Assembly (NCBI GenBank): GCA_021234155.1
Contig: JAJEKV010000328.1
Location: forward strand, 1-64,000
Reading direction: 5' to 3'
DNA length: 64,000 nucleotides
DNA from: Isoetes taiwanensis
Lineage: Eukaryota; Streptophyta; Lycopodiopsida; Isoetales; Isoetaceae
In this document: positions 11,793-24,609 of the stretch, piece after piece
How positions within the stretch are numbered: the first letter of the stretch is position 1
How the letters are laid out: each line of letters opens with the position of its first letter
Notes under the pieces: generated by a model
What the model saw: only the letters and a program-made list of their open reading frames with translations
What the model was told of the DNA's origin: nothing
The model's database searches: none
Position numbers and translations under genes: made by a program

Positions 11793-12090
11793 CTACATTA
11801 CCCTCTGCTGCAACCTGCACAATAGACATCCAGTATTCAAGGACGGAAGGATACATGAAAGGAATATAAATGAAATCTATACCTTGCCATCGCTCTTGCA
11901 TTGAATGCATTTGAGTGGATGACTTTTTCTTGCTTTTAGCTTCGGACTTCAAGCAATTTGTGACAAAATATTGTTAACTCCCATAATGTATCATCGTCAA
12001 AGGAATCAATATCCACCCCTCCTTATTCTCACTCAAGTTGGGATACCGTTACTGGACCAAGCCTTGTTGCTTATAGGAGTCCAAGGAGAC
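11793..12090. repeat. copy A of a roughly 300-bp duplication
   Basis: CTACATTACCCTCTGC and the following 280 bp match 12514-12815, with scattered substitutions. Copy A lacks about 18 bp after TGCCATC and a further segment in the EIEVDID region. The 5' LTR of the chromovirus abuts it directly. Confidence 0.85.
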
Positions 12091-12512
12091 ATCTTACTGG
12101 CACCAGCATTCTTCGCATCCTCATCATCAGATTTGCTTCTAGAAGAACTCCCAGAATCACTTTCTGTGATTTTTAGCATGATAAGTTACCATGTACTGGT
12201 AAAGAACAAGCACCTACATTCAAACTATTTATTCACAATAGCCAAAGAAGGATGATACCACTAGAAGATGATATAGAATCAGTACTTGAACTAAAAGAGC
12301 CACTCAATTTGCTGTGATCAACACCTGCATCTTTGTTTATTACCACAGGTGGAAAATTGGTTGTCGACATATCATCATCAATGTCAACGTCTTCATCTCC
12401 AGGTTCACCAGCTATATAAATATAACAATCATTACTATTATCAAATAAGATCATACCAACTTGAATATCACTTAGTAAACAAAGGTATACCTCTGCGAGT
12501 TTTCTTGGAGGT

Positions 12513-12815
12513 GCCTACATTACCCTCTGCAGCAACCTGCACAATAGACATCTAGTATTCAAGGACGGGAATTTATATGAAAAGAATGTAAATAAAATTC
12601 ATACGTTGCCATCATCTGCACCCTCATTCTCTTGCATTGAATGCCTTTGATTGGATGACTTTTTCTTGCTTTTAGCTTCGGACTTCAAGCAATTTGTGAC
12701 AAAACGCTGCAACTCCCATAATGGATCATCATCGAAGGAATCAATATCCACTTCTATTTCCTCCTTATTCTCACTCAAGTTGGGATACCGTTCCTGACCA
12801 AGCCTTGTTGCAAGA
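12513..12815. repeat. copy B of the roughly 300-bp duplication
   Basis: Holds the longer NET exon with an open frame. Copies A and B are in the same orientation about 720 bp apart. Confidence 0.85.
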
Positions 12816-12841
12816 GCTTCTAGGAGTCCCAGGGGGTGCAC

Positions 12842-15800
12842 TTATACATAAGGGGGGGTATGGCATCTGCTTTTAGAGGGTAGCAAAAAACCCCCTTGTA
12901 TACACAATTTTAAAAGGCAATTTGACCTCGCTGTGTATAGATATTGCTCCAAATTAGTGCCTAAAAAACACCCCTAACCCCTAAGTATCGTGCATAAAAT
13001 GGTCAAAAACACCCCTCCATTGAACTCTCATGGGTTATCTCGTTGATCAAAGGTGAATCCCAGGGCTGGGAGTCTGCTTCGACTTTTGTCACTTGCAATG
13101 TCATGCTTCCCCTTTGCATCATCGGTCTCCGGCATATTGTTTATTTGCGGTTGCATCAGTTGGGCTTCGATTACGCCTTGCCGATTACCCGATTGAAACA
13201 TCCGCAATCCGAGCATACGTGCCGCCCGATTCACAAGGAGCGATAGGTTTGGGCGATCCACCGGCATATCCTAGGTATATTCTAGCATATACCTATGATA
13301 TATAACAAGCCCACATAAGCGAGGGTTTGCCCCCCTAGGGGCAACCCAAAAACACTAGCAAGAAGCACACTAGAAGGCTTTAGCAAGGCAAGACTTGGTA
13401 AGACTAGATTTTTATTTAGAGTTGTGTCATTTGTTTGGCTGGTGGCTACACCGTTGTATTTTATTTGTAGAAGGAATATTTTTTATTTTGCTTTTGCATA
13501 GATAGATCATTGTGTCTGAATAGAGATAAGTCTAATCTGATTGAAGAAGAAATGGCATGATATGATTGTGGTAGTCGTATTGATGGCATTAGGTTTTTCA
13601 AGCAGTATTTCTCGGAATTGCTAGGAGTTGAGGAGTTGTTGTAGCCATGTTGGATAGAGTTTGGTTCTCTTGAATTAGTTGTTTTTCATTGTATGTGCTA
13701 TGATTTGCAAGGTTATGCATATATAAGATCTCGATCTCAAGGTTTTAGATCAAACAATCGTATTGGGGAACATCTAGGACCAATTTTTTTTTTGGATTGG
13801 CTTTGAGCCGTTAAATCCTTCGCTTGAAGTTTGCCTTTTGGCGTATGCACTTCATTCATATAGTGCAGGCAGAACATAAAAACACGAAATTCCAAATTAG
13901 AACATAGAAACAAGAAATCTCCAAACAGTGACTGCCAACAAATCACCAATAGAACACGATAAGAACTCGCTTCCATGTCCACACAAAGCATAGGCAATTC
14001 TGGCCATAATGAGTTTTGAGCTAGTTGCTTGTCCAAAGGAGGGTTTGCTCACCCTTTCTAGCTAGACATGTTTTAGCATAATCTTCTTCAAACTTAGAAT
14101 CCATATGAGCTTTCAGGTTGTAGCATCTGCAACATGACATACATTTGACGACTCAAACACAAATAGGAAATCAAATACAAATGCTTCACAAATCAAAATT
14201 TGACAGTGGCATAAGTTATTTAGCAATTTCCAGTTTCCATATTAAAAAGGAGAGACATGCAAAGATCAAACAAAATATATTCCTCTAGATACCAAAATCG
14301 AAGCGCAAAAGTCATTTTGACCTTGCCAAAACAAAAGCTAACCTTCAATCTTACGTCTCTCGCTTTTCTAGCAGCCCAAGAACTATTGCCAAGTGTCTAA
14401 TTTGATGCGAGTCAAATCGATACAAGATAAATAAAACTACATCTTAGGTTCTCTCGCCCATTTGTCATAAAATTTAAAAAGTAGATCAATCGGCCACATT
14501 GTTGCCACATCTTATCCACCTCTTTTTATAGTTGTTTGTCCGCAAAAAACCTAAACATTCATTTTTGGCTTATTGATAGATGAAAAGAAAATGTAGACAA
14601 TCTAACCCTTGAGGCATACCATAAGATTTGTCGTACATTAAATATATCTCCATGGAAATAAATCTCTGCAACCAAATGCAAAACAACATATTAACAATGA
14701 GAAGAGACAAAAGCGCATGAAATGTGCTAAATCATTGTGAATAAATGCAAATAAACAATTGCAAAATAATACCAATAAAAGACAAACCCTTCATTGCATA
14801 GAAGACTGTTTTTGGATAAGGCCCCACATTCATGTCCATAACGTGAAGCATATCGACAAAAGGATGTGGATGCTCCTAACACAACATGCTATTCTATATT
14901 ATAATAATGAAAAAATCTAAGGAACTTCAGTATAAACCTCGAAGTTCCTTGAAGGGCATCTAGAAATAGTGGGCACAGGCATAAGCTCTGCATAGAGGTA
15001 GAATTGCCATCAAAGTGTAGTTGGCACTTGCATGCGCAAAAAAACAAAGCGCATAAAAAATGTGTTTCTCATGGACATAAAAAAATAATTTTGTCTTATA
15101 TTTGAATGCTTCAACAAATAATATACATACACATCCTCCGAGCTCTATGAGATCAATATAATTATTGGTGGCAACATCTTTTTTGCTCATGGCATGCACG
15201 CTAAGTTCTAGTTCAATATGCAAAGAAAATGTTTTGGGCTCTAATCTTTAGAAGGAAGGAAGGAAGTATATTTTAACGTCCCACGGAGACCAAACCGCCT
15301 ATGAGACGGTTTTACAATATAGAGGAAAGTTTCCAAACACAAAATAAAACCACGTAACCCCGTACAATGTGTCTCTACCACCTACCGGGTCTTTAGAGTA
15401 ATACAATTAGAAAGATTTGCAGAGATAAGGATCGTTCAAATTTTTTTTATCCATAAAGCAATATTTCTATATAGTTCTCTTACTTGAGTATAACTGCTTT
15501 TACCTTGCATGACAAATCCGGGAAGCATTGAGAGAAAACAACACATGAGCGAATAGTACTATAGCATTACTACCCGATCAGGCCAAGCCAATCCCTGTTC
15601 TACCAAACCAAAAAAATGGCATAGGCATAAACTGAAACTTCATTCATACCGCCACATTCGAACGCCATATTCGAACGTCCTGGCGACAGAAGGCAAAGAA
15701 GGCGATGGCGATGGCGATGGAGTAAGATTAATCCAAATAGTTTTGTAAGTAGATTTTTGTTCATTATAATTTTATAGTCTCCAATCTATGAATCTCTCTT

Positions 15801-16908
15801 TCTCCATTATGTTAGTCTGCAGTATAAAGCCACTGCATTGTGACAGCCAACACATGTATGTGTTGATTATTAACAACAAAAAGAATTATGTGCAAGGGTT
15901 GAAATCAGCTAGCCTAATATGGAGCATATTTGCGCATTGCTCCTTCCATTCCTCTATTGGTTCCCCTTCAAATATAGCTAGGCATTGCACATATGTCTAC
16001 AAATTGTATTTATGCCCAGCAACGTCGGGCACCCATTACTAGTATCTTATATATTACTAGTAACTGGTGCCGATGATGCGAGGCATAATAACGTGTTACT
16101 ACAAAAGATCCAAATGTTATCTACGCCAAGCATAAGAATGTGTTACTGCAAAGATCTAAATATTATCTGTGAACAATTTATAGCTGTGCACATGCATATA
16201 GAATCAAAGAAACACGAACTTGGATCGCCTTATGTGCAATGAAACATGAAAATGACTACCTGCATGTATAAGAATCATAAGAATCACAATGATGTTAGCG
16301 CTTGTCATAAAAATCAATAGGAAGACAGATTGAATGGAGCATTCTAGCATTCCAATTCTCACAATTTAATGGCATTTAAATTATGTCATAGATGTTGTAG
16401 ATTGTCCAACATTTGTAAACATGTTAGAATATCAAGTTATCTATTTGGTTGTATAACAAAGATTCTATTGAAGCTGGACATTGAAAAACAATAAACATGA
16501 GTATTTCTTCGTGAAAATTTTCAATAATTTGCTTAAGAAAACTATGAATGAAATACTTTACCACTTGTTGAAGCAATTTGCTATGCACCTATTGAAGCAC
16601 CAATAAGATAAATCAATAGAAAAACTGAAGGAAGTATTTCAGCATAGGAGTTCATATCTAAATGTCCAGTAAAAACTTATATTCAGATGTTTACAACTTT
16701 CACAATGCTTCAGGCCTAAAATTGCTCGATGAATAAATCACAAATTACATAAGTAAACAGTGAATGATCCATAAATATAATCCTATATTCACTGGCATTT
16801 TAACTACGTTTCACATGTCATAGGCGGGAGACTGCATGGAGAGTCCATATGGTCTTCATTCAAATTTCAAGGACAAATTCGGTTTTCAAATGATTTGCAA
16901 ATAATCTT
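12842..16908. other. non-coding stretch, nothing recognised
   Basis: A/T-rich DNA with only short chance open frames. The longest are minus 13737-14036 (99 codons) and minus 13028-13267 (79 codons); neither shows a recognisable motif. GGGTTTGCCCCCCTAGGGGCAACCC near 13325 is a short palindrome that resembles a segment at 30448-30470 inside the Tekay-family LTR. A fragment of a related LTR may therefore end here. Nothing else was identified. Confidence 0.5.
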
Positions 16909-17463
16909 ATGTGCTCCCACTTTGTTAATATGCTCAACTGTGGAAGCTTAATAAGGGTAGCCCCAAACCTTCAAACCACCTTCTCGCCCAAATACGGGAA
17001 GGACGCCACCCTTCACGCAACTAGGTGTGCTAAAATTGATTCAAGGTCAACACAGCAATGGAGAAGGATGCAAGCTACAACCAGATTACCTTCCCTGGCG
17101 GTCTTTGACGGCACAGGTTTCCAGCAATGGAAAAGCGGAATGATCTTCATTCTCAAAGATGAAGGAGTTTGGGGAATTGTCACTGGCCAAGAACCTGCAC
17201 CGGATGCCAAGAATATTGCTAATTTGCATGCTTGGCAGCGCCAAGATGACAAGGCAATGGCATATATTTGGCTCTCTCTAGCTGACTCTATCCTTGATGA
17301 GTTCCATCAAGAGAATAGCCACGATTTGTGGCACGCTCTCATTGAGAAGCATGACCAAAAGACCCATATAATTGGGCATTTACATGCTGAGGCAGCGAAT
17401 ATGCATTGGGAAAGATCGAGAGTCTTGACTAAGAGTATGAAGCATGCGTTCCAGCCAGATTGA
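16909..17463 (+). pseudogene. Ty1/copia gag fragment
   Basis: The 184-codon frame contains LAVFDGTGFQQWKSGMIFI, then LKDEGVWGIVTG, then DDKAMAYIWLSLADSILDEF. This is the typical start of copia gag: FDG-x-N-x-x-x-W, a one-residue-variable gap, then the A-x-x-x-I-x-x-x-L block ending in LW-x-x-L. Gag packages element RNA into particles. The copia-like part begins near residue 58. The first 57 codons look like read-through from flanking DNA, so a later Met near LPSLAVFDG is a better start. The frame stops 30 residues after the LWHAL motif, without a zinc knuckle, and no pol follows. Nearby sequence to 17890 has open stretches I do not recognise. Confidence 0.8.
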
Positions 17464-19230
17464 AGCTTTTTGGGTTCTTTGTTATTTTGATAAATGCAAA
17501 GGGAGAACAATTGTGAAAATGTGATTGATCCGTACCAAAAGGCGCAATTGTTTGAGATTAAAAGTATGGCAACAACATCCAAATATGGCGAGTTTTGATT
17601 TTCCTTCCGATGTTTTACTTCAAAAGCGGATTACACTAAGGTCTATGTTAGTTAGCAAATCAAATTTATCTGAGCAAGAGGGGTTCTATCTTTGTTGTTG
17701 TGGAAATCAGCGGGTTAGCCTTCTATCTCAACATAACAGGCAAAGAGGCACAACCTTGTTATGTCAAATTCTATAGTTCAAATCAGTGCAACCAGCCTTC
17801 TATTGTGTACAAAGCCAACATCGTTGAATTGGGGTTTGGTGGTTCCTTCAACTTGCAAACTAGTGAAGTTGTTGGAGATCCCCAGTTCTAATAATTCATA
17901 TGGTAATTCTACCGTTTGTCAAGTTAGAACAGGACAATAACCTTGTTGTTCATAAAGCTGCACAAAGACTCCATGGTGCGAGATGTGTCCAAATGTTTGA
18001 AGATTCATACCCGACTTCCCATGGCATGTGGTCCATATGGGCTCTGCCAAAATAAAGGAGAATGCAAATGTTCTTTTATAAAATAATATTAATGTGGAAG
18101 CAAATGTAAGCATGATAGTTTCTAGTGCAAAATGTTGAGCTCCAAACTCTGGAATGGTGCCTTGACAAAAAATACTATACGAAATAACCATTTCATTCAT
18201 ACATGTAACTACTTATTTAATCTTAACTCACCTGGTTTCATGGAATATAGTTCGAAGCGGGTTGCCAAGAAATGTGCCTATCAAAGCGCATTTTGCTTCT
18301 CGAGAAAAGGGATGCTCTTGATGACATCGTTGGAGACTTTGTAAATGATACAACCACGAGAGGGTTTATCAAGTTTGAAATGATGTGTTAGTAAATGGGA
18401 AGGATAGATACAAGATCTTCAAACAAAGACCGAAAAAGACCAAGGCAATACTAGGGATTTTGATAATGGTTGTTGTAGGTTTGACCATTATGCTTCTAGT
18501 AATGCTAAAAGTTTTTGCGCCTAAAAGCTGTAAAGAAAAATGGAAAACCAAGAGCAAAGACAGGTTGTCTATCTGAATTAGATGTTTTACTTGCCTTAGA
18601 TGGATTAGATGCCTTACAAATGCAACTCCCTGCTTTTGGTGACATGTGACTTGATGTTAAAATACGTGGCTGATATGTGAGATATGCTATACAAAAGGTG
18701 ATGGATTAAGGTGGCGGTGACATGTGACTAGATTAAGTTAACAACACTCCATTTGCTTGCAAGTAACTCTAACTAAAGGTGTAGGCATGGCGATCATCCT
18801 AGACATGATAGGGCGTTGTCTCTATGGCCAAGATGGAAGAAACATAATCTTCCTCGATAGGAGATTAGCCTTGCATTCATGTAAATTGTAATTAATGGGT
18901 GGTTCCTAACAACCAACTTTATAATAATTAAATGTATAATGGCGTAGTGATGGACCTTGAGGCCAATAGGAGAGCCTAGCGGCAGGAAGACCATACTTGA
19001 AGACTTGCAACACATATTTTGTAAGTATGTGTTGTAAGGAAACGATATGGAACCTTAATTAGAGATTTTGAAACTATATTAATGATAATGGTATAAGCCA
19101 TAAAATTTTGTGAATAATAGGCGATAAAACAAAAGGGCGAAAAAGAACCTCTTATCATAGTATGATACTAATCAAGGATGTGTTATGATAAATTAAAATA
19201 TTATCTTGGGGTAATTATATTTGTAAAATT
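17464..19230. other. flank of the Tat-like insertion, nothing recognised
   Basis: A/T-rich DNA with short open frames (17700-17891 and 18132-18344 on plus, 17919-18200 on minus) that show no known motif. The 17690-17890 stretch reads as protein-like but was not matched to any family. Confidence 0.4.
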
Positions 19231-19235
19231 ATATG
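19231..19235. other. target site duplication, left
   Basis: ATATG immediately before the left LTR, matching 30261-30265 after the right LTR. Confidence 0.85.
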
Positions 19236-19813
19236 TGTTAGTCACTGTGCCTCTGGTGCGGGACTATTCATGCATCTGACATGAGACGAGGTCAAGCTCA
19301 AGGATCCTCGGTCAACCACCGGTCGGACATCAAGGCTCCTGAAGACCAAGCGGCCGAACCCGCAGCGATCAAAGCCTTTGGTCGTCAACAAGGCGCCGCT
19401 TCGGACAAGTGGCGGACGGAATCACTTGCGTCGTCGGCGTCAGCGTGATTCTAGGCACTTCAAGAGGCACCGCCAACATTCCTGAATCGGGCCTCCTTCG
19501 AGGTGGCACCGAGATCCGGTCGGAATGTCTATATTGGGCCCAAAGGCCATTGTACTATATATATGAGTAGAGTTAGCTCATAAGTTTTTAGATGAGTTTT
19601 GAGTCTTGTCTCCTTCGGTTTTCTCTCTATTGTGAGAGCTCATGTATTTTCATCATTGATATCAAGGAAGTTTATCATCTTTCTCTCATTTGCTCTGTTC
19701 TCCTCTTTTCTTCTCTTTTCGGCAAAATCGGCGTGACATAGTCCCCGGACTCTCTGGTTAGATCCACGGGTCCCCTCTTGTCTTCGGGGAGTTCGAACCC
19801 GAGACCCCAAACA
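19236..19813 (+). repeat. 5' LTR of the Tat-like element
   Basis: Matches 29677-30260 along its whole length, with scattered short indels. A TATATATATGAG box at about 19554-19565 is the likely promoter TATA element and is conserved in the other LTR near 29995. The primer site after the LTR could not be matched to a tRNA with confidence. Confidence 0.88.
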
Positions 19814-20139
19814 ACATGCCATTTGCGGATTGCGATTTTCTCCTACTTTCTTACATCGCCATATGCGTGGTAATTTCACACGAAGAAGAACTCCTTTCTC
19901 GGCGACATCACATCTTGGGCGCCCATCGGCGTCGGAAGCTGATGCGACGACATGTATGGATACGCTTATGACATAGAGGGAGGCCATCTTCGATCCTAGA
20001 AGACCGGTCGGCGCCACCCACCCCCTCGTGTCGGTCGTCCCGGTTCCCCCAAGCGTGCAAACATTACTCACAACCTCGGTCCCCTCATCACTACTCGAGG
20101 AGCCTTATCGGCTCAACCCTCTCAGCAGTACTTTCACAC

Positions 20140-21660
20140 CCTGAACATGCCTACATCCATCATTCTTGGGGCCATCGCCTCTTCGCCGCAGCCATCATCT
20201 CCCCAGGGTGGGCTTACGCGGCTATCCACATGTCTCGCTGGCCTGCCGGGAATATCGCTTTCCCTCGTTTCCCCCCTTTGCTCTTCACATTTTACAACCT
20301 TACGGATCTCAAAACCAATGCTCAGGCTGCGCCCGGTTTCTCAGCTGGCGGTCACCCCCCTTCATCGAGGTTCGTCGGGCACAATACCACATCCCACCTC
20401 AACCTCAATATCCTCACTATCACGGTCACGTGTCCGGCCCAGCACTTTCACATCTACCTTTTGGACTCTGGCCGACTTATCCCACCTTTGGCGGCCACGA
20501 AGGCAAGCTAGTTAGACCAAAGTGCTCCGGGCCCACATGGAAGAATTTGAGGCTCTAGCTGTCCTAAATGGTCACAGCGCAACCTCAAGCTGAGAATTCC
20601 ACATCTTTTTCCACCCACCTGCGTGGCTCTCCTCATCAATGGCTCATGTCCAACAAAGCCATTGGAAACAAGGCCCGTCGAAATGCCTTTTGCTTTTACG
20701 TCTCGTTCTGGGACCCACGGATGATGATCAACTTCATCTCAAGCAACTCAATGAACTTCAACAAGAGCCCAGTGCGCCGGGGATTTTTCTTGGATCGACT
20801 TCACATACGCTCAAGAAGCTCAAAAGGAGTACCCTACCGCGAGCCGGTTGCAGTGCGGTTTCTCCAGGACTTCCTCACGCTATTGGACTCATGGTGAATA
20901 CATGCGTCCAAAAACTTTGGGCGCAAGCTATCGACCTTGTCAATCACTCGTCAATGTTTCCTCCGAAAGTGGCTCTTCAAGAGCTCGTTCATTCCACCGT
21001 CATGGTTCCACAAGCGGCTGTTCAACCTCAACACGCTAATCCACGGTAGCGGTCAAATCTGGTGCCATATTTGCAAATATCAAGGCCATTTGGCCAATGA
21101 GTGCAACTCCACCAATGGCCCGCCTCATTGCAAGCGATGCAACATGTGCAATCATGCCCACGGAAGAGTGCACTGCGCACTCATCCCCACACCGTTCCGC
21201 CAACAAAATGGTTTATCAGGGTGCAAACCACACACCAGCCACAATGACTATGGACCACCTCTTGGGTGCGGCCCACACAACTCTATGCCGCCAGGGACCA
21301 ACCCGAAGGGATCCAACCGCGTCCTCCCTTTGATCCTTCTAAAGCTCCCGGTGTTATCCTTGTCAGAATGGGGTCATACCACCACCACGGCGTGTCCTCA
21401 ACTTCCACAAGTTCAGGTGCGGCTTCACGGCACAAAATCGAGACCACATCGGTCCGCCCTCACGACTTACCAACTCTGGCTCCGCTAATGGCAAACAAGG
21501 CCCAGCGACCAGTTCTTAGAAAACCACCAAGAGCCTCGGCAATCCGCGCTATCAACCAGCTCCAAATCAACCTCGGTACGGATCAACAAGCCCCAAGGAA
21601 ATTTTTCAAGCAATTAATCCTTAATCCGGTAGTCAAAATTGGGTTGGTTTAGTTTCACGC
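20140..21660 (+). pseudogene. gag of the Tat-like element
   Basis: Coding signal moves among the three plus frames because of small indels. The diagnostic part is near 21063-21104, reading CHICKYQGHLANEC, a perfect CX2CX4HX4C zinc knuckle. It is followed by a second Cys/His cluster, CKRCNMCNHAHGRVHC. Gag proteins coat genomic RNA and the knuckle binds nucleic acid. Upstream, 20639-21049 and neighbouring frames hold the presumed capsid part, rich in Gln and Pro, without a motif I can name. It is followed by the protease about 1.1 kb downstream. Confidence 0.75.
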
Positions 21661-22169
21661 CCGGACCAAGGCATCCCGTCCCTTGACTATTATTGAAGGA
21701 ACGCATAATGCGCCTTTGCGGTTGACACCATTCCTCATAGGGACGAAAAAAGGTTCACTTTTGCGACTTGGAAAAGCTCATGCCACATGTCATGCCCAAA
21801 GTTAAGCCAAAGCATTTTTTGAACCTCATGCAAGCCCGGCTGAAGGCCGCACATTGGCAAATGTTCATGCCACCACTAGAGCTCTCAACAAAGACAAGAT
21901 ACACCTTCAACATCTCAACCTCCAGCTCTCGGACATCTCCCAATATTGCGGTAGGGTTGACTTACTCAAAAAGTTCTTTGCTTCCCGCCCGCACTCACGC
22001 ACCGGTGGAACCGGCGGATCCTTTTTCTCATGTACCTCTCGGAACTCCAAGGGAGCTTCGCCAAGATCAAAATTCCTTTAAGCTTGGCAGCCATTTTAAA
22101 ACTCAATCACGCTCTCGGGGACCGGTTACCACTCCCAATTGTTTTAGTTGGGGGCGTAGCTACCTCTAC

Positions 22170-22340
22170 CCGCGGTCCATGCCGCGGTGGGAAATCGGCA
22201 AGTCAACCATGTTCAAATCGATGGAGGTAGTGCGGTCAATCTCATCCGGATAAACTCCGCCAAACAAATGGGCATCACACAACTCTTTTGGGCCCCATAT
22301 GACATCAAATTGACTAATGGCCACATCACGAGACCTCAAA
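22170..22340 (+). pseudogene. retropepsin (protease) of the Tat-like element
   Basis: Near 22187-22310 the plus frame reads VNHVQIDGGSAVNLI followed by NSAKQMGI. This fits the aspartic protease active-site block of Tat/Athila elements (V-x-V-D/LIDGGSAVNVI), with catalytic Asp at about 22220-22222. The enzyme would cut the gag-pol polyprotein. It lies between gag and reverse transcriptase as expected. Downstream text to about 22800 continues in shifted frames. Confidence 0.75.
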
Positions 22341-23159
22341 GGCGTCACACCTATTCTTCACATCAACATAGGTGATCTCCGGCTTTTTCCCATGGAATTT
22401 GGAGTGTGGAAGGCTGGCGAAGATCGGTGACTATGAAATCTTTGGTAAGCGAGACCTTTTCTCCCCCGGGGCAAAGAGTATCCATTTTGGGCCCGCGGAC
22501 GATTAGTCATCAACGATGGTCATCTCAATGCCACCATGGACTTGCAAGCGAGCGGGCTCATTTACGGTGACAATCGCGGAACCCTCTCTCGAACCGGTGA
22601 AGAAGCTTCGAATATTTATCGCGTTCGGGCTCCACTGCGAGGAGTGCGCCTCTGTCATCCTACCCGAATATCATCCTTGGGAGAAATGACTCTTGATCCC
22701 GGGACGGTGGGTCGCCTTACTTGACCCTCTCGGCTCCTTGCAATCGAATCCAGCGTTGATCACTTTTGAATCGCGACACCTCACGCAGCTCACGTTGATG
22801 TACCGCGGCTGTCATGAAGCAGCCAACGCTGGATGAAACTAAGCAACCTCTCTTTTCACCACGCCAAAGTGCCGCATCGGTTATGCTCAACCTCCACGCA
22901 CACATTGTCCGGAATACGAAGTCATACCCCATATTGGACTCGAAGTCGGAGATTGTGGATGTTGGCAACAATCAACTGTCGCATTTGCTGCCAACCTTAG
23001 GCTCCTTATCATTAGCGGGGCCGTCGTACATTCAAAAAAATTCAAACACATTTTTTGCACGGAGTTACAAAGATCTTGGGGAATCAACAAAAGCTTGGGG
23101 GAACTCACCATTCCTACCAAATCGATGCCGCGACCGGTGTAACAGCGGCGATACCTGAG

Positions 23160-23920
23160 GGCTCAACCCTAATTACCGTGATCGTCCAAAGGAAATTGAC
23201 AAACTCCTTGCTGCGGGTTTGATCTATGAGGTCAAACATTGCTGAATGGGTGAGCCCCATCGTCATTGCCCTTAAGCACAATGGTAAGATCGGCGATGCG
23301 GTGTAGACTATCGGAAACTCAATCGGCCCGGGTGTGATCATTTTCCACTTCCTTCACGGACCAAGTTCGGAAGAAGTGGTGGACATGAGATGTACTCCTT
23401 TATGGATGGTTTTCGGCTACAATCAGATCTCCATCAAAGAATCTCGATCAACTCAAGACCACTTTCACCACCCCGGGTAAGTCACTTTTTGCCAACAAGG
23501 TGGTTCCTTTTGGATTATCCAACTCTCCTTCAACATTTCAGCGCATCATGCTCTCGGTTTTTCATGATTTCATGAAGGAAAATCCCTTCTTACCAAATTT
23601 TTCAAGATGACTTCTCTGCCCTCTGAGTTCCATGGCTGACCATTTGGATAAATTGGAACTTCGTCTTCGAAATGTGATGAGTCAGGCATTAGTCTCAATC
23701 ACGAGAAATGCACCTTTTGCGTCACCGGTGTTCGTTAGGCCATGTTGTCGACGAAAAGCGAGGAATCACTGCCGATCTAACAAAATCAGTTGTGTGCTCA
23801 AGGCTCAAGCACCAGCCAATATCAAAGAGACACGCTCTTTCACGGGAAAGGTCAATTATTACTCCACCTTCATACACGGTAGCAGCCATTGCGGATCCCA
23901 TTCATAAACTCACGGGTGGC
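23160..23920 (+). pseudogene. reverse transcriptase of the Tat-like element
   Basis: Blocks in three frames read LLAAGLIYEVKH, EWVSPIVIALKHNGKI, VDYRKLN, TTFTTPGKSLFANKVVPFGL, SNSPSTFQRIM, and FQDDFSAL near 23600-23620. These match gypsy reverse transcriptase. The YxDD catalytic block is FQDD here. Several blocks lie in different frames within a few tens of bases, so single-base indels are frequent. The tail (23770-23870) reads APANIKETRSFTGKVNYYS, the connection block before RNase H (family form: xxKxxxSFLGxxNYYRRFI). Confidence 0.82.
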
Positions 23921-23939
23921 GAATCCACGGGCTTGGAAT

Positions 23940-24440
23940 TCCCAGGCGGAGGCTGCTTTCAACGGTGAAGCTTTTGCTTACTTCGGGCACGGTTCTTGTT
24001 CCTCCTCAATGGGACAAGCCCTTTCGCGTTCATGTCGATGTCACCGGCGTTTGCTATTGGGCTGTTCTTTCTCAAGAATATGATCGCTGCATGATAAACC
24101 AAATCCTTCGCCCGGTAGAAACTCAATTTCTGGCGGCGCAACTATTACGCCCCGGGCGTGAAGCTTTGGGTCTCATTTTACGTGTCCAGCGCTTCCGTCA
24201 TTACCTTTTGGGCAGTCAAATCAAGTTCTTTGTGGACCATCAAGCACTCCTCTATTTGATCAACAAGTCCGCCCACGGGCGCATTGCTTTCGTTGGGTCC
24301 TTCTTCTCCAAGAATTTGCTCCTTTTGAAATCGTTCATAAAGGTGGCAAATCTCATGTTATTCGGATTATCTTTCGCATCCACGGATGATCATCAGGGGT
24401 CTCGGGCGCCTTTCACGATGCTCAACTCTTTTTAGTCGCG
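23940..24440 (+). pseudogene. RNase H domain of the Tat-like element
   Basis: The 156-codon frame at 23965-24435 reads KPFRVHVDVTGVCYWAVLSQ, then RPVETQFLAAQL, then FRHYLLGSQIKFFVDHQALL. These are the three classical blocks of gypsy RNase H: xxFxVxxDASxxAIGAVLxQ, the ExExLAV-type block, and FxVxTDHxxLKYL. The Asp of block one (VHVDVT) and the DH of block three are present. This is the longest uninterrupted pol frame in the element. It sits directly before the integrase zinc finger. Confidence 0.82.
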
Positions 24441-24609
24441 GCAACACCACATTGGTTCCATGATTTTCAGCGGTACCTCCTCACGGGTGCTCTTCCACCG
24501 GAAGGCGAGGCGCTCTCTCACGCTTGGCGACAATCCGTCGCCATCAATTTCTCAGGAGGTCGGTGACTACACCATGGTTCTTGGGACATCTCTACAAAAG
24601 GGTAAGGAC

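Larger units (their letters stand above)
11793..12841 (-). pseudogene. GTE/BET-type NET domain gene fragment, partly duplicated
   Basis: On the minus strand, 12841-12599 encodes YPNLSENKEEIEVDIDSFDD followed by PLWELQRFVTNCLKSEAK. This is the NET (extra-terminal) domain of plant GTE proteins, whose family motif is EIELDIDxxDxxTLWELDRFV. After two introns with GT/AG ends (12598-12556 and about 12507-12412) come a short basic exon and an exon starting AGEPGDEDVDIDDD and ending in a Ser-rich run, as in GTE C-termini. GTE proteins pair an upstream bromodomain, which binds acetylated histones, with NET; no bromodomain is present here, so the 5' part is missing. A second copy of the NET exon (about 11793-12090) is joined to a further Ser-rich stretch (12100-12170, reading ESDSGSSSRSK). 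Confidence 0.72.

Noticed and set aside
13737-14036. 99-codon minus-strand frame
   Set aside because: No motif, and it lies in A/T-rich DNA without splice or regulatory context.
19640-20071. 143-codon minus-strand frame across the Tat-like LTR end
   Set aside because: It spans the LTR/leader boundary and is antisense to the element. A shorter version also appears in the other LTR, so it is an LTR shadow.
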